Source: Acipenser ruthenus (taxonomy: Eukaryota; Chordata; Actinopteri; Acipenseriformes; Acipenseridae). From it: a DNA stretch of 64,000 bases. Each line of letters opens with the position of its first letter. Position 1 is the stretch's first letter. The DNA lies in contig NC_081217.1 of assembly GCF_902713425.1 (NCBI RefSeq), forward strand, positions 12,041,585 to 12,105,584, read 5' to 3'. Made by a program: the position numbers and the translations under genes. The notes under the pieces were generated by a model. That model saw only the letters and a list, made by a program, of their open reading frames with translations, was not told the origin of the DNA and did no database searches. Shown here one piece after another: positions 21,496 to 32,512 of the stretch.

Positions 21496-22030
21496 AGTGG
21501 TTGACAATATGGTGTGACTATTCCACCTTAGGACAGGTGTCATTGCGAGCATAGATGCTGAGGCACAGCTCCGCATATGCGTAGATGTACTGCCTACGCA
21601 GTTGCGTTATGACGTAAGTCTGTCCTACTGCCGAGAATTCTCCCTCGCGATGGCTTGGGTACACTGTTCCCATACCTTGATGGTTATTTTCGACTTGAAA
21701 GGGAACGATAAGTTGTGGATGCAACCCCGGTTCCCTAAAAGAGAAAATAACCATCAAGCCGTGAGGTAGCTCCGGAAGCCTTCACGGCCTGAAGAGCAAA
21801 AGAGGAAGTGACTCTCCGCGCGTTGCGTGTAGTAAGCTCCCAGGGGGGTGGGCTTACTCGGCAGCTCGCGCGGAGGCCTATCGGCAGCTTTGCTATAAAG
21901 CTCAGCCAATCCCTACTGCCTGATGGCAATATCCCATACCTTGATCGTTATTTTCTCTTTCAGGGAACCAGGGTTGCATCCGCAACCTATCATTCTGTTG
22001 GGCTCCGAGGGTGTTATCTAATAAAACAAC

Positions 22031-22091
22031 GTAATCGGTGAGAGCGTTCGGCTTAACCAAAATGTTGCTGTTTCAAGCCCACGCAGGGACG
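22031..22091 (+). pseudogene. tRNA-Asn relic, unit 1
   Basis: From GTAATCGGTGAG to CCCACGCAGGGACG this aligns with vertebrate tRNA-Asn(GTT) from its D-arm to the 3' end. The 5' acceptor strand is unrecognisable and two bases of the GTT anticodon are missing (GGCTTAACC for GGCTGTTAACC). This copy has two further changes against the other units (GAGAGC and AAATGTTG). Confidence 0.8.
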
Positions 22092-22809
22092 AGGCATTCT
22101 TTTCGTCAATCGCCTTTCTGTCAAGCCAGTAAACCTGTATATAATGAGAAACGTTCAAAAGCTCGGAAACACCATAATAGAATCCAATGCCTTTACAAAT
22201 GTGTTTTGAAACTGTTCATTTTTCAAACAAATGCGGTTCTCAAAAATTGTTTTGCCTACTTTTTTCTATTGCTATTATTATTTTTTTCCAGAGTAAGACG
22301 AACAGGCAGACATCCATGAAATAGGTAAACACTGCTACAGCGCTTGAACTGTCTCAACAAACGTTTAGCTCGAAAACGTGTACATTGAAAGTCAATTAAC
22401 ATCTTTAACACAATCATGTGTGTTCCAATAGCGGCTATTCCACATGGTGATCAATAAAGTGAATGCTGGCTTTGTTCACATATTAGCAAGACGTTTTCAG
22501 GATTCACGCATATTCTGAACAAGCACACTAGAATATGGTAATGAAAGGACAGGAAAATAACAGGTTTATTGGCTCTGGTCTTGTATCGTCACCCTGACTA
22601 GGTTACCAATGCGCAAATACGAAGCATATTAAAACTTCTTCACAATCTTAAATCTTCCCACATGCATTTCAAACACTTACTGATAAGTACGGCCCTATCC
22701 CAATGTAACTGCTTTGTTTGGACACCGACGATGGCTTGGATATTTATTAAACCACGATCCTATTGTTCCCACTTTCTTTAGTACTACCAAATGTGCGTTT
22801 CCCATGTCA

Positions 22810-22883
22810 GCCCTAGTGGCCTAATGGTTAAGGCCACTGGCCTCCTGAGCCAAGGATAGTGGGTTCGAGTCCCATCTAGGTTG
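22810..22883 (+). pseudogene. tRNA-Arg (CCT), unit 1, probably decayed
   Basis: The CCT anticodon is kept, but one acceptor pair and the first anticodon-stem pair are broken (3' strand CTAGGTT; GCCAA instead of GCCAG). The TTTT run found just after the other Arg copies is missing. Promoter boxes remain recognisable. Confidence 0.75.
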
Positions 22884-23319
22884 GGGTGTTGTTATAAAAA
22901 CGAACACAATTTTGTTATGTTTTATTGGCATGTGATATTTTGTAGATCTTGTATCTGCTAAGTCCGCTCACGCTAGCCACAACGTGCTTGAGTGCTGTGG
23001 CAGCAGCCATGAAGCAAGTCAGTTTTTCAGTTGAAATAAAGATCTACTTTGTTTTTTGTGTATGGGTGGTTTGAAAAGATCACTTAAATTGCTACGTATT
23101 TTGAAATAAAGATGTATTCATTATTATGAACGTTGACAGAAAGGATATTGTATTTACATTTCCCACGTGTGCTTGCCTTGTATAAATCGATGGAGTTTCA
23201 ACAAAGGCATTTGACTTCGGTTCATGTTAGCCTATACTGCCATCTGCAGCATTACCGCGGGTGTCGTTTACTTCTTTTGACAATAATATGGATCATTTCT
23301 CAGTCCAATGTAAGAACAT

Positions 23320-23401
23320 GTAGTTGTGGCCGAGTGGTTAAGACGATGGACTAGAAATCCATTGGGGTTACCCCGCACAGGTTTGAATCCTGCCGACTAC
23401 G
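23320..23401 (+). pseudogene. tRNA-Ser (AGA), unit 1, probably decayed
   Basis: 82 nt with the AGA anticodon. The T-loop reads TTTGAAT instead of TTCGAAT, losing the invariant C56 and weakening the B box. A D-stem pair is also lost (AAGACG for AAGGCG). The T5 terminator of the other units is interrupted here (CTTTCTGTTTAAT). Confidence 0.75.
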
Positions 23402-23566
23402 TAAGCTTTCTGTTTAATTGTATGTGTTCATTCCTAATACATGTTTAAAGATGAGGAATCTGAAATATTACTGGTACTAATTCATATCGCACCGGTTCAT
23501 TTTGTTAAAGAATGTTCATTTTGGCACCATTCCAAATGCTGTGGTTTCTTTAAAGAAGAAAAGTCA

Positions 23567-23640
23567 TGGCCCGTACGGGGATCGAACCCGCGACCTTGGC
23601 GTTATTAGCACCACGCTCTAACCAACTGAGCTAACCGGCC
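23567..23640 (-). tRNA. tRNA-Ile (AAT), unit 1
   Basis: 74 nt, same as the vertebrate tRNA-Ile(AAT) form: GGCCGGT acceptor, AAT anticodon, GGTTCGATCCC B box. A TTTT run follows within about 4 nt. It looks functional although its neighbours in this unit are decayed. Confidence 0.95.
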
Positions 23641-23928
23641 ACACACATGGAGCGCGTTAATAAAACCCGAGAAAAACAAGGCCTGCGGACATTATGATTA
23701 CCAAGATGTTATGTTAAACTCAACAATAACACATTCAAAGTATTGGAAAGGCATAATTAGAGGTCTCATCTTTATGAGGCAGTTTAGCAGTGTGAAGAAA
23801 GTGGCGAGGTGCGGGCTTGCGGTGACTTTCTCTCATTTAAAAAGCTGTGATTTGAATACTAAAAAGAAAAACATGTAAAATTACCAAGCATTCGGTGGAC
23901 GTTTTAGAAATAAATTAACAAGAACAGT

Positions 23929-24010
23929 TGTCAGAAGTGGGGTTCGAATCCACGCCTCCATGGAGACTGCGACCTGACCACAGCGCCTTAGACCGCTCGG
24001 CCATCCTGAC
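23929..24010 (-). tRNA. tRNA-Leu (CAG), unit 1, doubtful function
   Basis: 82 nt counting the A73 discriminator; CAG anticodon and a long variable arm with TCTCCATGGAGG. The last T-stem base is A instead of G (A53 opposite C61), which also alters the B box. No TTTT within about 60 nt downstream. Confidence 0.75.
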
Positions 24011-24431
24011 TTACACCGACGACTTTGCACAACGAAGCAGCACACTGCTGAACCTCCCATGTCTGACGCTGCAGTAAATCACCTGGCGTGTGTGTGTACT
24101 TGTTCTTTTTCTGTTTATATTAAGGAGGGCGACAGGTTTTGTCGCATTCTGTATGGAATCACAAGGACACTCCTCTTACTGAAAGAAAATATACTGCAAA
24201 CAGAGCGATCGCTTCACGGTTTGAATCAAAATCAGAACAGTCTGTTAGCAAATGAACTTCATCAAAAAACCACAAAGGCATTACATAAATGTTACAGATA
24301 TATTTCGTAGACAGAACAGTTGTAACATATTTGAGTACTTTTCTAAACAATCTGCTAATAACAGACATAATCTCAAAGCGCTATAATTTAATTTTAGGTT
24401 TTATGAAAGACAAGTATGGTTGCGCATTATA

Positions 24432-24909
24432 TCACAGAAAACAGGATAATCCTATCGCTTCATTTAAATCTTCGGGTTGTACAGTACGGAGATAGAAGAT
24501 CCATTTGGATTCACATTGTAATAGTTTTTGATCGAGATTATCACGTCCTCGAGCTTGAAATTTTTTTTTTGTATGCCGCGGTATTTCAGATCTGAAATGG
24601 AATGTTTGGCATCTACGAAATGTCTAGGTAGTGGTGAATGGATATCTTTTCTCCTAATTGAACTTTTATGCTTGCTCATCAATGCGCAATCGTTACTGTC
24701 TAGTAGTTTTACCAACATATTGCAAATGGCAAGGACAAAAAATCAAATAAATGACATGCGTTGAAGCACAGGTCATCACTTGTAAGACACTGTACTCTTT
24801 TTTCGTTGTATGGCTTGTAAAACGCAAACGCATTATCACAGGCGGCACAATTACGACATGGAAAAAAAATCCAGTAGATTTGTCCAGTACACCTAGATCT
24901 CTCGAACAT
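24432..24909 (-). mobile_element. Penelope-like element fossil (GIY-YIG region), unit 1
   Basis: A minus-strand remnant of a Penelope-like retroelement. It keeps a cysteine segment (PCRNCAACDN), a segment with the CxC and YVGKT motif of the GIY-YIG nuclease, and the C-terminal GLNEALGLSCFL type ending. It is broken (about two or three breaks) and no RT remains. It predates the array's amplification, since every unit has it. Confidence 0.7.
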
Positions 24910-25687
24910 GTAAATGAGTCAGCCCGTGTTCATTTCTGTGTATATGACATTGTCTATAACCAATATCTGTTATGTAAGCGTATTGGTATGAAACCAATCG
25001 CAATTAATGCGATCCGTGTTTTCTGACAGTTTGATAGTTTTAATCAATCATCGAAAAAGCAGCAGTGCTTTGCAACTTAATCTTTCTTACGTTTTGGTAA
25101 GATACCCACTCAGAACGTGTCCGCTTCCTCCAGCCCCCTAAGGAACTCTGGAGCGGTCATCAATAACAGCGAGCAGTTGGCCAAAAACAACACTCGCTGT
25201 CTTCTTCACGCTCAAAAACGAACACTCTCACTCTTCCTCGTGGGTAGCGAGCCCAAACACTTTCAAAACGCATTTCGCTAGCAAATCACTATAGAAATGA
25301 TCCCTGAAAGTATTGTTTTATGGGCAAATGGCCGACCGTCTCCCTCCAACTCTGAGTGGCACCGGTAGCTGTGCCGGTGACAAATAAACAGGAGCAATTT
25401 CATATAATGCAATTGCTGTAGCCCAGTGAGTTGTTACAATAACATTTCAAACTCATTCCAGACTGCAGGCGGTTAAAAGCTTAATTGGGTTCAAGTTTCT
25501 CGTATGATTTAAAAAGTACGAGCCAGTTGCCTCATTTGCATTGCCTGCCTTCCTCCTTTGCACTGTGGCGTCTATCAAATGTGTGCTTAAAATCTGATGA
25601 ATACGATTCCCATTTGAACCGTAAATATTTTAATTATACGCATACAGTGTTCTGTTGGGCTCCGAGGGTGTTATCTAATAAAACAAC

Positions 25688-25748
25688 GTAATCGGTGAGC
25701 GCGTTCGGCTTAACCAAAACGTTGCTGTTTCAAGCCCACGCAGGGACG
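25688..25748 (+). pseudogene. tRNA-Asn relic, unit 2
   Basis: Same D-arm-to-3'-end match to tRNA-Asn, with the anticodon shortened to CTTAA. It is identical to the consensus of later units. Confidence 0.82.
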
Positions 25749-26509
25749 AGGCATTCTTTTTGTCAATCGCCTTTCTGTCAAGCCAGTAAACCTGTATATA
25801 ATAAGAAACGTTCAACAGCTCGGAAACACCATAATAGAATCCAATGCCTTTACAAATGTGTTTTGAAACTGTTCATTTTTCACCCAAATGCGGTTCTCAA
25901 AAATTGTTTTGCCTACATTTTTCTATTGCTATTATTATTTTTTCCAGAGTAAGACGAAAAAGCAAACATCCATGAAATAGGTAAACACTGCTACAGCGCT
26001 TGAACTGTCTCAACAAACGTTCAGCTCTAAAACGTGTACATTGAAAGTCTATTAACATCTTTAACACAATCATGTGTGTTCCAATAGCGGCTATTCCACA
26101 TGGTGATCAATAAAGTGAATGCTGGCTTTGTTCACATATTAGCAAGACGTTTTCAGGATTCACGCATATTCTGAACAAGCACACTAGAATATGGTAATGA
26201 AAGGACAGGAAAATAACAGGTTTATTGGCTCTGGTCTTGTATCGTCACCCTGACTACTGTCAGGTAAGGAAGTGGCATTAATCAAAACGTAATTATGTAA
26301 GGTTACCAATGCGCAAATACGAAGCATATTAAAACTTCTTCACAATCTTAAATCTTCCCACATGCATTTCAAACACTTACTGATAAGTACGGCCCTTTCC
26401 CAATGTAACTGCTTTGTTTGAACACCAAAGATGGCTTGGATATTTATGAAACCACAATACTATTGTTCCCACTTTCTTTAGAACTACCAAATGTGCGCTT
26501 CCCATGTCA

Positions 26510-26583
26510 GCCCTAGTGGCCTAATGGCTAAGGCCACTGGCCTCCTAAGCCAGGGATAGTGGGTTCGAGTCCCATCTGAGGTA
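26510..26583 (+). tRNA. tRNA-Arg (CCT), unit 2
   Basis: 74 nt, CCT anticodon, GGTTCGAGTCC B box, TTTT terminator 4-8 nt downstream. The 3' acceptor strand CTGAGGT leaves one C-A mismatch. As in all units an extra C sits between D-stem and anticodon stem (AAGGCCACTGG). Confidence 0.8.
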
Positions 26584-27020
26584 GGGTTTTGTTATAAAAT
26601 CGAACATAATTGTGTTATGTTTTATTGGCATGTGATATTTTGTAGATCTTGTTATCTGCTAAGTCCGCTCACGCTAGCCACAACGTGCTTGAGTGCTGTG
26701 GCAGCAGCCATGAAGCAAGTCAGTTTTTCAGTTGAAATCAAGATCTACTTTGTTTTTTGTGTATGGGTGGTTTGAACAGATCACTTAAATTGTTACGTAT
26801 TTTGAAATAAAGATGTATTCATTATTATGAACGTTGACAGAAAGGATATTGTATTTACATTTCCCACGTGTGCTTGCCTTGTATAAATCGATGGAGTTTC
26901 AACAAAGGCATTTGACTTCGGTTCATGTTAGCCTATACTGCCATCTGCAGCATTACCGCGGGTGTCGTTTACTTCTTTTGACAATAATATGGATCATTTC
27001 ACAGTCCAATGTAAGAACAT

Positions 27021-27102
27021 GTAGTCGTGGCCGAGTGGTTAAGGCGATGGACTAGAAATCCATTGGGGTTTCCCCGCGCAGGTTCGAATCCTGCCGACTA
27101 CG
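27021..27102 (+). tRNA. tRNA-Ser (AGA), unit 2
   Basis: Matches the vertebrate tRNA-Ser(AGA) sequence almost base for base: GTAGTCG acceptor, AGA anticodon, long variable arm, GGTTCGAATCC B box, T5 terminator 9-13 nt downstream. It looks functional. Confidence 0.95.
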
Positions 27103-27515
27103 TAAGCTTTCTTTTTATTTGTATGTGTTCATTCCTAATACATGTTTAAAGTAAATCAGTAAATCACCTGGCGTGTGCGTGTACTTGTTCTTTTTCTGTT
27201 TATATTAAGGAGGGCGACAGGTTTTGTCGCATTCTGTATGGAATCACAAGGACACTCCTCTTACTGAAAGAAAATATACTGCAAACAGAGCGATCGCTTC
27301 ACGGTTTGAATCAAAATCAGAACAGTCTGTTAGCAAATGAACTTCATCAAAAAACCACAAAGGCATTACATAAATGTTACAGATATATTTCGTAGACAGA
27401 ACAGTTGTAACATATTTGAGTACATTTCTAAAAATCTGCTAATAACAGACATAATCTCAAAGCGCTATAATTTATTTTCAGATCTTATGAAAGACAAGTA
27501 TGGTTGCGCATTATA

Positions 27516-27991
27516 TCACAGAAAACAGGATAATCCTAGCGCTTCATTTAATCCCTCGGGTTGTACCATATGGAGATAGAAGATCCATTTGGATTCACAT
27601 TGTAATAGTTTTTGATCGAGATTATCACGTCCTCGAGCTTGAAATATTTTTTTGTATGCTGCGGTATTTCAGATCTGAAATGGAATGTTTGGCATCTACG
27701 AAATGTCTAGCTAGTGGTGAATGGATATCTTTTCTCCTAATTGAACTTTTATGCTTGCTCATCAATGCGCAATCGTCACTGTCTAGTAGTTTTACCAACA
27801 TATTGCAAATGGCAAGGACAAAAAAACAAATAAATGACATGCGTTGAAGCACAGGTCATCACTTGTAAGACACTGTACTCTTTTTTCGTTGTATGGCTTG
27901 TAAAACGCAAACGCATTATCACAGGCGGCACAATTACGACATGGAAAAAAATCCAGTAGATTTGTCCAGTACACCTAGATCTCTCGAACAT
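27516..27991 (-). mobile_element. Penelope-like element fossil (GIY-YIG region), unit 2
   Basis: Same remnant as in unit 1, here only about 410 bp from the Ser gene because Ile and Leu are deleted. Broken; carries the cysteine segment, the YVGKT motif region and the SCFL ending. Confidence 0.7.
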
Positions 27992-28443
27992 GTAAATGAG
28001 TCAGTCCTTAATAAACACTGTCCGTGTTCATTTCTGTGTATATGACATTGTCTATAACCAATATATGTTATGTAAGCGTATTGGTATGAAACCAATCGCA
28101 ATTAATGCGATCCGTGTTTTCAGTCAGTTTGATAGTTTTAATCAATCATCGAAAAAGCAGCAGTGCTTTGCAACTGTAGTTCATCTTTCTTACGTTTTGG
28201 TAAGATACCCACTCAGAACGTGTCCGCTTCCTCCAGCCCCCTAAGGAACACTGGAGCGGTCATCAATAACAGCGAGCAGTTGGTCAAAAACAACACTCGC
28301 TGTCTTCTTCACGCTCAAAAACGAACACTCTCACTCTTCCTCGTGGGTAGCGAGCCCAAACACTTTCAAAACGCATTTCGCTAGCTTTATATAAAAGTTT
28401 ATTAGAAAATCCATTACATAATCACATCACCAAAACATACATT

Positions 28444-31400
28444 TTACAAAAATAAATCTGTCATTGAATTAATTTTCCAGTTTTTCATTGCATTGTTTCT
28501 TCCCAAGTTCTTAATATCCATCCATATATAATCTTTCACTCTACCAAAAACAATTTTACAAAAATCAATTTCTGTTGCTTGATTTTTTGTTTTATTATAC
28601 AGATTCATGTTTCTCAACAACCACAAAGCTTCTTTGGCACTGTTGATGATCAGCCATGCCTTCTTCCAATTATCTGTTTTTAAATCCCCTCTTGGCCCAT
28701 ACATAATCACATTACATGTCAATTCATTTGTTTTGATAAATTTTTTCAGAAGCACTTTTAACCTCCTCCAACATCGTTTAGCAAACTTACAGTTACAAAA
28801 GACATGTTCAACCGACTCAGTTTCTTTACAATCAGATCTGACACATGTATCTGTCATTGCCATTTGTCTTTTGTACATAAGCTGCCGACAAGGTAAGCGT
28901 GCATGTACAGATAGCCAAGCTATATCCTTCTGAGTATTAGATAAGCCAGGATATCCTACATTTCTCCACACAACTGTTGACACGTTTGCACATTGAAAAT
29001 TAACTTTGATTAATTTATCATTTGCCAGTTTCTTTTTCTGCAAATCTCTAGGTTTCCACTTTGCTTTTGGCCAATCCATCAGATCATATTCTAAAATAAA
29101 CCGTGAAGCCTTCTTGTATACAAAAGGCATCATCCAACTGTAGGGCACTGTCAAATTTATATAAATTAATCCCATCTTTCTTACAAAATGTCCAAAAAAA
29201 TACCTGGCAAAGAAACTGCATTTCTTATTCATCTGAAGAATTGTGTTAATTAGAAAACAGACAAAATTTGCATACAAATAAAAAATGACATTAGGAAAAC
29301 CTTTCCCTCCATTTTTCTTTTCCAACATTACAGTTTCCCTTTTCACCTTTTCCATTCTCCCCCCCCCAAAAGAAAATAAACAGCTCCCTATTAATCGATT
29401 TGCAACATGCTCTATCCGGAGGAAAAACCTTTGCTACATATAAGAGCATTGACATAAACACCACTTTAATTATTAAAATTTTACCTTCCATTGACAACTT
29501 TCTGGGATTCCAGAAAGTGATTTTCTTTCTCACTTTACTCATCACCTCCACCCAATTCCTTACCCCACTCAGATTTTTTATCAAAAATCATGCCTAAAAC
29601 TTTAATGTAATCATTCTTCAATTTTAACATTTTCTTAATTTCATCTCTCTCCTCCCACTCCCCCATACAAAAAGCCTCACTTTTCTCTTTATTAATTTTC
29701 GAACCAGAAGCTTTCCCATATAAAACCATAATTTTCAAAGCTTCCTGAATAGAGTAGAAGTCTTTACACATCAATGTCACATCATCCATGTATGCTAAGG
29801 CTTTAACCTCCTGATGATCAGAGCCAGGAATTACCACCCCCTCAATCTGTGTATTCTTTCTAATTCGTAAAAGTGCAGGTTCTAAACAATAAATATATAA
29901 CAGGGGTGACAAAGGACACCCCTGTCTCACCCCTGACTTCACCTCAAAACCAGCAAACATAAATCCATTAACAATCACTTTACTACTGATGCCTCTGTAC
30001 AGCATCTTCACCCATCTAATAAATCTTTGATCCAAACCCATGTACTCCAAAACTTTAAACATAAAACAATGATCAACCCGATCATAGGCCTTTTCTTGGT
30101 CAAGATTAATTAAACATAAAGGCGAATCTCTCTCCTTTGCATAGATACATGCATCTCTAATCAATACTAAATTCTCAGCAATAGCTCTTCCTGGAACACC
30201 ACATACTTGGTCAGGATCAATTAATTTTGCCGTTATATTTTGAAACCTAAACATTATTATCTTGGACAAGATCTTATAGTCACAATTGAGGAGACTAATA
30301 GGCCTCCAGTTTTTCAGCTCCTCTTTTTCCCCTTTATTTTTAAATAGGAGAGTTATCAGCCCTTCCCTCATAGAATCGCTCATTAGTCCACTGCTCAAAC
30401 ATTCATTGAAAACTTCTAATAAATCTTCTTTAATCACTTCCCAAAAGGTGCAATAAAATTCTATGGGCAACCCATCTGATCCAGGAGTCTTACCTGTTTT
30501 AAAAGAAAAGCATGCTTCTTTAATCTCATCCAAATGTATATCCCTCAACAAATCATTATTCTCTTCTAATGTTACCTTGGTTTCCAGACTTTTAAGAAAC
30601 AAATCTTGTATTACAGGATCTGTTTCTCTCTTTTCATAAAGAGATTTATAAAACTCCTCTGCAATTTTTAACATTTCATCTTTCCCTTTCAGAACTCCCC
30701 CATTCTCAGTTCTCAAGCCTTGTAGACAACTCTTCTTCCTAAACATTACTTTAAAGAAAAACCTACTACAAGTCTCGTTTTCTTCCATGTACTTGACTCT
30801 AGCCCTAAACATAACCTTTTTTTCCATTTCTAAAAACATCTTGTACAGTTTCTCCTTAATATCTCTTATTTCCTCCTGGAAATCAAACCCCTGACTCTGC
30901 AACCCAAACAAGTTTTGTAATCTTTTTTGTAACTTAACATATTTATTTTTCCTTTCCTCTGCCCTCCTCCTTCCTAGTGATATAAAATAGCCTTTTGTCC
31001 TACTCTTGATCATTTCCCACCATTCACACACCGAATCAAAACACACTTTCAACTCTTTCCACTCTGTTTACCTTTTTTTAAAAGCCTGAACCAAATCCTG
31101 ATTCTGTAATAATGCACAATTAAATTTCCAAGAACCTCTTCCATATTCAAAATTGTTAACCAGTTCAACAGATACCACCAAACTCTTGTGGTCTGAAAAA
31201 AAAACAGTTTCCAATTCAAAATTTTTCACATTTAAAAACTGTGAAACGAAACAAAAATCTATTCTAGAAAAGGAGGACTGTGCATTATTGAACCATGTAA
31301 AACCAGGGTCTAATGGGCAAAAGCATTTTGCTGCATCCTTCAAGTGAGCATCTTTCACTATTATTTTTAACAATTTTCCTGATTCATCTAAATTCCGCTT

Positions 31401-31904
31401 CCTTTTATCAGCAGGTAACAATCCACAATTAAAATCTCCCGCCACTATTAGAGTTTTGTTGCTCACTAAAAGCAATCTTAAGTGTTCAAAAATATGTTCC
31501 CTCTCTGCACACGTTTGAGCCCCATAAATATTCACTAAACGAATTTCTGTTTCATGATACTTTATATCAACTGCTAACAAACGCCCTGGAATTATATCAG
31601 AAACAGATTTAACTTCAATATGAGGGTTTTTAAACAGAATCCCCAACCCTGCAGCCTTTTCTACATTTGATCCCGCCCACACAGATATCCCAACATTCCA
31701 TTCCTTCTTTAAATTTGCATAATCATTTGAAAAGGAAATACTGCACTCTTGTAAAAATATAATATCGGCACTGATAGATTTAAGGTAACCAAAAACACTC
31801 TTTCTCTTATCAGTCCCTTTAATACCTCTAACATTTACAGAACATAAATTCAATAGCATCATTGTATAAACAAGAATGACAGAAAAAAAAACAAACTTAA
31901 TCAT
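28444..31904 (-). pseudogene. LINE ORF2, copy A (APE endonuclease and reverse transcriptase; broken)
   Basis: ATG at 31904 overlaps the stop of the preceding ORF (ATGA). The N-terminal endonuclease shows LNLCSVNVRG, FLQEC, AGDFNCG and FFSDHKSLV. The RT follows with TGKTPGSDGLP, WRPISLLNCDYKILSK, DQEKAYDRVDH, VRQGCPLSPLLY and AYMDDVTLM. A C-terminal cysteine/histidine segment (CVRSDCKETESVEHVFCNC) ends at 28444. Breaks: a TAA at 31068-31070 between nuclease and RT (TAC in copy B), a frame change near 29536-29580, and another at a G-run (9 G on the coding strand, 29359-29367; 8 would keep the frame). This copy cannot make an intact ORF2. Confidence 0.88.
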
Positions 31905-32512
31905 TTGTTTGTCCCTTTTTTTCCCCCCTTCTTTTTCTCTCCCACGTTATGCCACTGATAGTCTCCTCTTGTGTTCTCAATATTATCCTTGTCGTTGATT
32001 GTATTGTTATCAACTCCTTTATCTTTGTCTTTGTTTGTGGCAGCCATCTTGTCTTTGTCTTTGTCTTTGTCTTTGTTTGTGGCAGCCATCTTGTGTTTGT
32101 CTTTGTCTTTGTTTGTGGCAGCCATCTTGTCTTTGTCTTTGTTTGTGGCAGCCATCTTGTCTTTGTCTTTGCCTATGGTAGCCACCTTTTCATTGTTATC
32201 TGACTCACCCTCTGCTACAACTGCTGGTTTCAAAAATACAGACACAGCAGAGAATGTCTGCACATCTCCCTCCTCCAGAAATGTAGAGCCCTGGAAATCA
32301 GTTCTTTCAATTTCCAGCCCCCGAGTTGGAGTGTCTGGACTACTAATCACAGCCAGGCACTTTTCTTGCTTCCCAATATGTGCAAGTAAATGCTCTCTTT
32401 CCTGATCGTGCACAACATCAGGGGCAATATTAACCCCCCAGACTTTCTTTTTTGTTTTAGCCACAGCCTGTTCTTCAGGCTTCCGTTTACCAGTCAGCTG
32501 TATTATCTCCAT
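31901..32512 (-). CDS. LINE small middle ORF with KDKDK/MAATN repeats, copy A
   Basis: 203 codons from ATG 32512 to TGA 31901. It overlaps the end of ORF1 by 10 bases (ATGGAGATAA) and the start of ORF2 by 4 (ATGA). The N-terminal half is ordinary; the second half is a charged repeat of MAATNKDKDK units, made by a GTCTTT microsatellite, then a lysine-rich end (GEKKKGGKKGTNK). I recognise no domain. It may be an accessory RNA-binding protein, or a C-terminal extension of ORF1 that has been split off. No function is assigned. Confidence 0.7.
   Translation of the reverse strand: MEIIQLTGKRKPEEQAVAKTKKKVWGVNIAPDVVHDQEREHLLAHIGKQEKCLAVISSPDTPTRGLEIERTDFQGSTFLEEGDVQTFSAVSVFLKPAVVAEGESDNNEKVATIGKDKDKMAATNKDKDKMAATNKDKDKHKMAATNKDKDKDKDKMAATNKDKDKGVDNNTINDKDNIENTRGDYQWHNVGEKKKGGKKGTNK

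Larger units (their letters stand above)
16430..21992 (+). mobile_element. DIRS-type tyrosine-recombinase retroelement (fossil)
   Basis: Parts in order: GC-rich short repeats (16500-16800), a gag-like ORF, an RT/RNase H region, a tyrosine recombinase ORF, and a terminal structure of inverted segments (21710-21758 against 21940-21989). Gene order and the tyrosine recombinase in place of a DDE integrase define the DIRS group. It is broken, with about three breaks, though two of the three coding parts remain long. That suggests a fairly young fossil. The left end is not identified. The right end abuts the first unit of the tRNA array. Confidence 0.85.
21993..25649 (+). repeat. tRNA array unit 1 (edge unit, diverged)
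   Basis: First and most diverged unit, 3,657 bp. It lacks a 45-bp segment present in the others after the CCCTGACTA text near 22600 and carries many substitutions. Contents: Asn relic, Arg, Ser, Ile, Leu, Penelope-like fossil. The spaces between (about 720 bp before Arg, 436 bp Arg-Ser, 420 bp after Leu, 1.1 kb after the fossil) hold no other gene I can support. The left border coincides with the DIRS right end. Confidence 0.9.

Noticed and set aside
31949-32405. Plus-strand ORFs rich in LSLSLFVAAIL and CLCLCLWQPSC
   Set aside because: They are the reverse strand of the GTCTTT microsatellite in the LINE's middle ORF; hydrophobic runs here are a by-product, not membrane proteins.
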